Shown: positions 57,591 to 64,000 of the stretch, piece by piece
Layout: the number at the start of each line of letters is the position of its first letter
Numbering within the stretch: position 1 is the stretch's first letter
Assembly (NCBI GenBank): GCA_945874155.1
Contig: CAMCFO010000014.1
Coordinates: forward strand, 1-64,000
Source: an uncultured Bacteroidales bacterium
Lineage (GTDB): Bacteria > Bacteroidota > Bacteroidia > Bacteroidales > UBA932
DNA: 64,000 nt
Direction: 5' to 3'
Notes under the pieces: generated by a model
Told to the model about the DNA's origin: nothing
Database searches by the model: none
What the model saw: the letters and a program-made list of their open reading frames with translations, nothing else
Program-made: the position numbers and the translations under genes

Positions 57591-58302
57591 AGTTCCCCAT
57601 TAAAGAAGATATCTCCGAAGCCGTCTCGATATCGTCAGTGGTTTTTATTTCGCAGAATTCTTCCAGCAGGTCATCTGTGGTTTTCTTTTCTTCATCGGTT
57701 TCGGTTTCAGTCACTTTTTCTTCGTTTTCCTGGATATCGTTGAAGTGTGAGGATGAGTTGTCATCCTTTTGTCCGCACAACCATTCAGAAATGGAATCCT
57801 CTTGATCCTTTTCATTGTCCTCGTCATTGTTGAAGTAGTCCATGTAATTGCAAACATCCATATCGACAATAGGGCCGTCAATGTCTTGTTCATCAACCGT
57901 ATTTTCCGTATTTGATGGAATGGTCTGTTCAGATGCTGTTTGTGGCATGTTTGTGCTTGCCACGGTAACGAATCTGTTTTCTTCTTCGGCATCGTGTTCA
58001 TTGTCCGGAATGCCTCCTACAGCCCGGAGCGGGTTGATGTAGTCTTGTTCGTCTGTTTCGAAATGGCTATCCTGTACGTCATTGTCCGTGTTGTTGACCT
58101 TTTGAATAGTGACGAATTCATAGCCCATAATTTCGTTGAGAGGGCATGAAAGGGTTTTCTCTTTTTCTTTTGGTGTTATAACTTCTGTTTCTTGCCCTTT
58201 CTTTTCGCTTCTCTTGAGTTTTTTTCCGATTGTAAGGTAAAGTATCGTCCCGACAAGAAGGGCCGTCAGAAAGTATATTAATATGGCAAATATGATTTCC
58301 AT
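57589..58302 (-). CDS. single-TM acidic protein, unknown
   Basis: 237 aa with N-terminal TM. Confidence 0.75.
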   Translation of the reverse strand: MEIIFAILIYFLTALLVGTILYLTIGKKLKRSEKKGQETEVITPKEKEKTLSCPLNEIMGYEFVTIQKVNNTDNDVQDSHFETDEQDYINPLRAVGGIPDNEHDAEEENRFVTVASTNMPQTASEQTIPSNTENTVDEQDIDGPIVDMDVCNYMDYFNNDEDNEKDQEDSISEWLCGQKDDNSSSHFNDIQENEEKVTETETDEEKKTTDDLLEEFCEIKTTDDIETASEISSLMGN

Positions 58303-58313
58303 AATGGAAGGGA

Positions 58314-59045
58314 TTACTTTGCTGTTGGTTTTGGTTTTGAAAGTGTGATTTTTTTCTGCCCGGGAGTTGTTGAGAGTATTTCGTCCATTTGGAGGGCGGC
58401 TTCAACGGATGGTTTTCCGGATTGTTTGTCGGTACAGTGGATTATGTATGTGGACTTCCCCGTATCCGTGTACAGGCGTACGGAAACATCTTCTGCCCCG
58501 AGTTCTGTGATAACGGCTCTTATGGTTATCTTTCCTGTTCTGCAGGGGGAGATTAGATAGACGGTCGTTTTTTCCAGAGACAGTTGCAGAGTCATTCTGT
58601 TGAAGCGTTTCCAATCAGGGCAGTCCACAATAGGACTCAAAAGTTCTTTTCCTGCATTAAAGATGTCGGTTATTGATGGTAGTTCGGATATGTAGTCTGT
58701 TCTTCTGGTTGTGTCGAGACATTTCTTCAGGGCATCGGGAAGGATGTCGAGTGGAGAGAGTATTTCCTTGATTGTTTTTTTGTTGTCTGCCGTTCGTTGA
58801 AGGATGATATCCTTTCTGTTAGTGCATAGGCATTCCTTAATCAAGAGTTTTCCGTCTGCGTCCTGAACTCCAGATAAACCGATTTTGGTTCCTTGGCAGA
58901 ACACTGTCATTTGCCATTGGGTGTCGTTCTCAGGCATTATATTGATTACTCCCGGGAAGCCTTTTACGAGATAGTCCGGATCGATGGCCCGGTACAGGAG
59001 GTTAACTCTTTTGCAGATAAGTTGTATGAGTTCTGTGGAGTTCAT
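58314..59045 (-). CDS. uncharacterised protein
   Basis: 243 aa, operon member. Confidence 0.75.
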   Translation of the reverse strand: MNSTELIQLICKRVNLLYRAIDPDYLVKGFPGVINIMPENDTQWQMTVFCQGTKIGLSGVQDADGKLLIKECLCTNRKDIILQRTADNKKTIKEILSPLDILPDALKKCLDTTRRTDYISELPSITDIFNAGKELLSPIVDCPDWKRFNRMTLQLSLEKTTVYLISPCRTGKITIRAVITELGAEDVSVRLYTDTGKSTYIIHCTDKQSGKPSVEAALQMDEILSTTPGQKKITLSKPKPTAK

Positions 59046-59091
59046 GGTCGAAACGTGTCCCCGGCGTTAGTCCGGGGACTGTCGGAAAGGA

Positions 59092-60006
59092 TTAGACATT
59101 TTTTTTGAAATTCTGTTGCATGTCTTCCGGAAGCGGCATTTCGAGTTCCGGAAAGAGTGTCCCGTTGATTTGTCTGTTCAGGGATTGTATCGAGTCGTCT
59201 TTTTTCATTGAGTCCACGAATGAGAGATCAGCCGGTGCGGTCCCTTTCAGGTCGTTTGTCTTGTCTTTGAGGATACGAGTAACATCGATGAAGAGATTTT
59301 CGGTTCCGAGGTCGCGTGAGCCGGCAAATTCCTTCGCATCCCAATCCGGGCAACTGAAAGTGCTTCTGATGATATCCTGTTCGGATAATTTCTTTATTCT
59401 GTCAGAATATGAAATCATATCGGGCAAGAACGGGATTTTGTATTTGTTCTGCATCATCTGAATACCTTTGACAATATCTGATTTCTTGTTGTAGGTCTGG
59501 ATTTGGTTCATGAAAGCGCAGAACGGTTGTCGGTTGGTATGTAAAAAGCTGGACATTTTGATGGTTGACTGAATAGTTTGTATGTCTCTATCGCAAGGCA
59601 TCACCACCAAGTTTATCAGTTTATGAAGACTAAGTTCCAAAAATTCCTTTCCGGATAAGTTGCCGGGGAAATCAAGAACTACAACGTCCATATCTTTCAT
59701 ACTTCCTTCTCTGATGAGGGTTTCTGTCCATACCGCATAAGAGTTGGGTGCACTGATTCCTTTCAGTGTCTCTTTAATTTTCTTTGGGGAGGCCGTTTCG
59801 ATTGGCCATGCGTTTTGGAGGATTTCCGGAGAGAGAAAGTCTTTTCTGTCCAGTTTTTCTCGTTCACGGTATTCGAGAATTCGGTTATTGAAGTCAATGA
59901 CACCGATTTTGATTCCGTGTTTGTATTTAAGCCAGGAAGCACACATTATTCCGAAAGTTGTTTTTCCGACGCCTCCTTTTTCGCTGAAAAATGATATGGT
60001 TTTCAT
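59092..60006 (-). CDS. ParA/MinD-family ATPase
   Basis: FFSEKGGVGKTTFGIM deviant Walker A; MDVVVLDFPGNLSG. Confidence 0.85.
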   Translation of the reverse strand: MKTISFFSEKGGVGKTTFGIMCASWLKYKHGIKIGVIDFNNRILEYREREKLDRKDFLSPEILQNAWPIETASPKKIKETLKGISAPNSYAVWTETLIREGSMKDMDVVVLDFPGNLSGKEFLELSLHKLINLVVMPCDRDIQTIQSTIKMSSFLHTNRQPFCAFMNQIQTYNKKSDIVKGIQMMQNKYKIPFLPDMISYSDRIKKLSEQDIIRSTFSCPDWDAKEFAGSRDLGTENLFIDVTRILKDKTNDLKGTAPADLSFVDSMKKDDSIQSLNRQINGTLFPELEMPLPEDMQQNFKKNV

Positions 60007-60021
60007 GGTAGATAATTTTTT

Positions 60022-60579
60022 CTATTGTTGTGTATGTTCCGGCCTTACTATTTTATCCAAAACCGTCAGGTAAATGATTTTCTGTTCTCCATTCGGGGAC
60101 AGGGTTTGGAAGCAGGTATATTTATTATTTTCTGAGTTGAAGTAAATTCTTCTGGCTTTCATTTCGATGCCTTTGTTGTTACGTTTGAAGTCTTCAATTC
60201 TTTGCGAGAGGATATTTGCCCTTTCATAGAATTCATCTGGAATGGTTTTGCCTTTGCCGGTTGCCTGTGCGAATTCTATTTTCAGATTGAGTATAGCGAG
60301 ACTGTCTTCCTCTGCGCAGGACGGTTCTTCGATATAGGATTCGGTTTCGCATGTTTTTATTATTTCGTAGTTTTGGAACCCGGCTTTCACCAGCAAGGTA
60401 TCAATTTGAGTGTCCATGATGTTTTCGACCGACTGTTCTGGTTCTGCTTTTTCTTTGATTTTGAATTTTGACAAGGCGATTGCGACGACACCGACACAGA
60501 GAACAATTGCAAGGGTGATTTTACTTGTCCTGATTTTTTGTTCAGGAGTTTTTTCTTTTTTCTTGAAAATGTGCAGCAT
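60022..60579 (-). CDS. single-TM protein, unknown (conjugation cluster)
   Basis: 185 aa, N-terminal TM. Confidence 0.7.
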   Translation of the reverse strand: MLHIFKKKEKTPEQKIRTSKITLAIVLCVGVVAIALSKFKIKEKAEPEQSVENIMDTQIDTLLVKAGFQNYEIIKTCETESYIEEPSCAEEDSLAILNLKIEFAQATGKGKTIPDEFYERANILSQRIEDFKRNNKGIEMKARRIYFNSENNKYTCFQTLSPNGEQKIIYLTVLDKIVRPEHTQQ

Positions 60580-60622
60580 AATGGTTTGAGTTTTTGAAAT
60601 TTCTGGAAATTAGTGACATGCA

Positions 60623-61096
60623 TTATTGAAAACGCCAGATGACATCAATACCCAGATGGTCGAGTATTTTTTGAAGTTCGGACAGGAAGATGTTTTTGTT
60701 TTTGATTGCCCTGTACATTACGCCTTCATTCATTGAGGGAATGTCCCGGCATATTGTGAATATGGTTTTGTTGGTATCGTTGATATATTGTATCAGCCCG
60801 GTCAGATTCCCCATTCCTTCCGTATTGTAGTGAGGTTTTGGACGGGGATAATCAGGCGGATATTCTTTCATGGGATAGTACAAGTGAAGTTCTTTCCCAT
60901 AGAGTCTGACGATTTCTTCCGCTTTTTTAAGTTGGATATCGTCTTTCATCAGCATATGGGAGACGTTGCGGTATCCTACGTTCAATCTGGTCGCAAGTTC
61001 TTGCATATCCAGCCGGTCTGTTCCCTGTTGTTCTTCAATGAAGGATATGAGAGGTCCGAGATGTTTTCGGGGCCATTTGACTGAACGTGTTTTCAT
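60623..61096 (-). CDS. putative double-HTH protein
   Basis: LDMQELATRLNVGYRNVSHMLMKDDIQLKKAEEIVRLYG. Confidence 0.6.
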   Translation of the reverse strand: MKTRSVKWPRKHLGPLISFIEEQQGTDRLDMQELATRLNVGYRNVSHMLMKDDIQLKKAEEIVRLYGKELHLYYPMKEYPPDYPRPKPHYNTEGMGNLTGLIQYINDTNKTIFTICRDIPSMNEGVMYRAIKNKNIFLSELQKILDHLGIDVIWRFQ

Positions 61097-63459
61097 CGGC
61101 TGTTAGTATTATCGAATTTGAATTCGATTTTGTTTTCATCTTTGTTGAAGTTCAGGTTTGCGGAGAACTTTTTTCCTGACTTGCTGGTCATACCGTCAAG
61201 ATGTACACTTTTGCCGGAAAGGAGATAACGGATTTGGGACGATGTGAAGTTCTTTCCGCATATTGACTTGCTGATGGACAGTCCGCATTCGCATTTGAGT
61301 GCATATGGGGTTTCGGTGAGTTTGCTGTGGCATTTCGGGCATTCGAATTCTTCTGAAAGGGTATTGTTTGGAGTGTCGAATGCGAATGTCATCTTTTTGT
61401 TTTCCTTGTCTATGCACAGTCTGGCGGAAAAGGATGTTCCGTCCTTTTTCTTGAGTCCCTTGATAAGCGGTGTTGTCTTTCCTTGACAGAGTGCATCCAG
61501 CATTGATTCCGAGAGTTTCTTCCCGGCTGCTTCCCTGTATATTTTCAATCCACAACCTCCTTTTTCGGGAGGGCAGGTCAGAGTATATTTTTGTGAAAGA
61601 AGGGTTTTGCCGCAGCAAGGGCATTTTCTTTCTTTTTCACTGGACACTCCGTCAAGAGGTTTGCAGTTCTGCTGAAGGTCTGACACTATATCGCGTACAA
61701 ACTCCTGGATTCCCCTATTGAATACGGATGCTGAGTTTTTCTTCTGTTCTATCAGAGCAAGGTCTCTTTCCCACTCCCCTGTTGTTTTGACATCGGAGAT
61801 TTTCCTTCCTTTGACCATATCCCAAATTTGGAGGCCGAGTTCGGTAGGTATGAGTTTCTTGGATTCCCTGAAAACATAGCCTCTGAGAAGAAGTTTCTCG
61901 ATGATTTCTGCTCTTGTGGCCGGGGTACCGAGTCCCACATCCTTCATCGCCTCTCTCATTTCTTCGTCATCTATTTTCTTTCCGCAGGTTTCCATTTCGC
62001 CCAAGAGGGAAGAATCAGTAAAAATGGGTTGTGGTTTGGTTTCCTTTGCAAGCTGAGATGCTTTTTTGATTGGAAGTCTTTCCTGTTCTTCAAGTTCAGG
62101 AAGGGATTGGTTGTCCTCGTCTTTTTCGTTTTCGTTATCGTTTTCCTTGAATCCGAGAACCGCTTTCCAGCCGGGAGTGACGGGTACGCTTCCGTGGGCC
62201 TTGTATTTGACTGGGCCTGCTTTCAGGACTGCGTTGGTTACATCTGCTATATAGTCGGGGCCGAAGGCTTCGAGCATTCGGGCAAGAACCATATCGAAGA
62301 TGATTTTTTCATTACCTTTCAGCGAGTCAGCGTTGTTTCCGGTAGGAAGGAGTGCGTGGTGGTCTGTAACCTTCGCGTTGTTTACGCTTTTTTTGCAGAG
62401 TTTCGTATTCTTCAGAGACTTGGCGTAGGTTCCGAACCTGTTATGGTCGGAGAACGAGTCTATAAGTTCCGGGATGGTTTTGAATACGTCTTCCGGAATG
62501 TAGCGTGAGCCTGTTCGTGGATAGGACAGGAGTTTTCCCTCATAGAGTTTTTGTGCTGTTTTCAGAGTCTCGTCTGCGGTCAAGCCGTATTTGGTGTTGG
62601 CGGCTCTCTGCAGGGATGTCAGGTCATACAGGAGGGGTGGTTTTGTTGCCGTGCGTTTTTTCTCCACAGATTCCACCACAAGCATACCTGCCTCTTGTGT
62701 TCTTCTCAGATCATTGTCAGCGATGGTCTTGTCGGTATATTTATTTTCTGAAAGCACGGAGAATTCGGTTCCGGATTTTTCCGTATCGACTTGGATGACC
62801 CAATAAGGTTCAGGTTTGAAGTTCTTGTATTGAAGATATCGTTCACAGATCATTCCGAGTGTCGGTGTCTGGACTCTTCCCAGGGAGACGGGTTTGGGGT
62901 AGTGCGTAGCGAGTTTGAGGGCGGTTGATGCGTTCATTCCGACGAGCCAGTCGGCTTCGCTACGACAGTGTGCGGCGTCTGAGAGGGCATCGTATTCGTG
63001 TCCGTCTTTGAGTTCCTTCATGCCTTTTCTGATTGCTTCGTCGGTCAGGGATGAAATCCACAATCGTTTGAACGGAGTGCGGCAGTCAAGGTATTCATAT
63101 ATGTATCGGAAGATGAGCTCCCCTTCCCTACCCGCATCTGTGGCTACGATGATTTCGGAAGCGCCCCGAAAGAGGCTTTCCAGAACCTTCATCTGTTTGG
63201 TGTTGAAGTCTTCTTTGGTAGAACCTTCGATTATCTTTGTTTCCCATGTTTCCGGGAGCAAAGGAAGGGCGGTTGAGTCCATACCCATTTCGCGTGGAGT
63301 TTTCAGTCCTACGAGGTGTCCGAAAGCCCATGTTACTCTGTAGCCGTTTCCTTCGAGGTACCCGCAGGGACCTGTTTGTTTTGATGTCAAGGCTCCAACA
63401 ATCTTGGCAATGGCTTTTGCTACGGAAGGTTTTTCCGCGATAATGGTTTTATATGCCAT
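61093..63459 (-). CDS. topB: DNA topoisomerase III
   Basis: IIAEKPSVAKAIAKIVGA Toprim start; LLSYPRTGSRYIPEDV active-site region; C-terminal zinc-ribbon-like repeats. Confidence 0.92.
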   Translation of the reverse strand: MAYKTIIAEKPSVAKAIAKIVGALTSKQTGPCGYLEGNGYRVTWAFGHLVGLKTPREMGMDSTALPLLPETWETKIIEGSTKEDFNTKQMKVLESLFRGASEIIVATDAGREGELIFRYIYEYLDCRTPFKRLWISSLTDEAIRKGMKELKDGHEYDALSDAAHCRSEADWLVGMNASTALKLATHYPKPVSLGRVQTPTLGMICERYLQYKNFKPEPYWVIQVDTEKSGTEFSVLSENKYTDKTIADNDLRRTQEAGMLVVESVEKKRTATKPPLLYDLTSLQRAANTKYGLTADETLKTAQKLYEGKLLSYPRTGSRYIPEDVFKTIPELIDSFSDHNRFGTYAKSLKNTKLCKKSVNNAKVTDHHALLPTGNNADSLKGNEKIIFDMVLARMLEAFGPDYIADVTNAVLKAGPVKYKAHGSVPVTPGWKAVLGFKENDNENEKDEDNQSLPELEEQERLPIKKASQLAKETKPQPIFTDSSLLGEMETCGKKIDDEEMREAMKDVGLGTPATRAEIIEKLLLRGYVFRESKKLIPTELGLQIWDMVKGRKISDVKTTGEWERDLALIEQKKNSASVFNRGIQEFVRDIVSDLQQNCKPLDGVSSEKERKCPCCGKTLLSQKYTLTCPPEKGGCGLKIYREAAGKKLSESMLDALCQGKTTPLIKGLKKKDGTSFSARLCIDKENKKMTFAFDTPNNTLSEEFECPKCHSKLTETPYALKCECGLSISKSICGKNFTSSQIRYLLSGKSVHLDGMTSKSGKKFSANLNFNKDENKIEFKFDNTNSR

Positions 63460-63469
63460 AATTCCAGTT

Positions 63470-63784
63470 TTACATAAGGTTGATGAAATTCATATTCATA
63501 ACATTGTGAAGTTGGATGCGTATATCCATCTGCTCCTGGGCATTGAGCTTCCCGACCGGAATACGTCTGTGCTTGTTCCTTGAAGCGACAGTGAGTTTTC
63601 CGTCTATGAACATAGGTTTGCGCAACACGTCATTGCAGGTTACGACACTGAATCCCAATGTATAGTAATCAGGATTTATGTCTTTGAGAATTTGATATAA
63701 TTCTTTGTCGAATTCTTCCTGCGACAATTTATTTTTCAAAACATTCCCGAGACGGGCAATGTCAGTTTGATTGGCTTCTCTCAT
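63470..63784 (-). CDS. small uncharacterised protein
   Basis: 104 aa, upstream of topB. Confidence 0.65.
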   Translation of the reverse strand: MREANQTDIARLGNVLKNKLSQEEFDKELYQILKDINPDYYTLGFSVVTCNDVLRKPMFIDGKLTVASRNKHRRIPVGKLNAQEQMDIRIQLHNVMNMNFINLM

Positions 63785-63844
63785 AACAAATATTTTTACA
63801 AAGATATGATTTTATTTGTTATTCCAATGTTTTGAAAAGGATTT

Positions 63845-63878
63845 TTTGTGTTATGATATGTAATTTTTATTACTTTTG
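63845..63878 (+). promoter_or_regulatory. promoter with TATGTAATTT-N4-TACTTTTG
   Basis: TTTG 63845-63848, TATGTAATTT 63857-63866, TACTTTTG 63871-63878. Confidence 0.65.
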
Positions 63879-63940
63879 ATATCAAATCGGCTTTTTGTTC
63901 TACAATAGACCTTACTGGGGGATAACCGTTCAGTGATGTT

Positions 63941-64000
63941 ATGGACGACCGACGATTTGCCGGTCTAAGAAGCAGTTGCAGTGTGAAGCTGGAAAAGTTC
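63941..64000 (+). CDS. start of a truncated ORF running off the window
   Basis: ATG 63941 open to end (MDDRRFAGLRSSCSVKLEKF...), downstream of the motif promoter. Confidence 0.35.
   Translation, partial: MDDRRFAGLRSSCSVKLEKF

Noticed and set aside
1-64000. CRISPR array
   Set aside because: No regularly spaced short direct repeats seen.

Overview
This 64 kb window reads as part of a Bacteroidales integrative conjugative element or conjugative plasmid. Left to right it contains: (i) a minus-strand recombination module (Gp157-like, ERF-type annealing protein, an Hc1-like mini-histone missing from the ORF track, a PD-(D/E)XK-like nuclease, an SSB-like protein); (ii) a fimbrial operon (DUF3575, OmpA-like lipoprotein, fimbrillin, FimB/Mfa2-like anchor); (iii) a Tra operon of Bacteroides TraE-TraN type with three tandem TraE-like and two tandem VirB5-like paralogues; (iv) a second, enlarged fimbrial operon with six tandem fimbrillin-like lipoproteins; (v) a compact tyrosine recombinase overlapping a lytic transglycosylase gene; (vi) a 1169-aa surface lipoprotein and an LRR-like lipoprotein; (vii) a YoeB/YefM module; (viii) a diversity-generating-retroelement-like cassette; (ix) an 11 kb operon with a Toprim primase and a 1850-aa giant protein ending in a SLOG/YpsA-like motif; (x) an AbiEi/AbiEii pair; (xi) a ParA / HTH / topoisomerase III cluster. 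The main discovery candidate is the DGR-like cassette at 39.0-43.0 kb. A fimbrillin-type lipoprotein has a C-terminal variable domain whose last 172 bp are repeated 1.4 kb away. I counted 25 mismatches by eye; 19 have sense-strand A in the distal copy, 4 have A in the gene copy and 2 have A in neither. An Avd-like gene lies between the copies, but I find no reverse transcriptase in the window, and the position where RT would be expected is followed by yoeB/yefM. Other notable signals are an element-wide promoter motif (TATGTAATTT-N4-TAnnTTTG), a tRNA-like fold lacking an anticodon arm, paired-stem 5' leaders and a yefM gene remnant. All family calls are by eye from translations; no database search was run.
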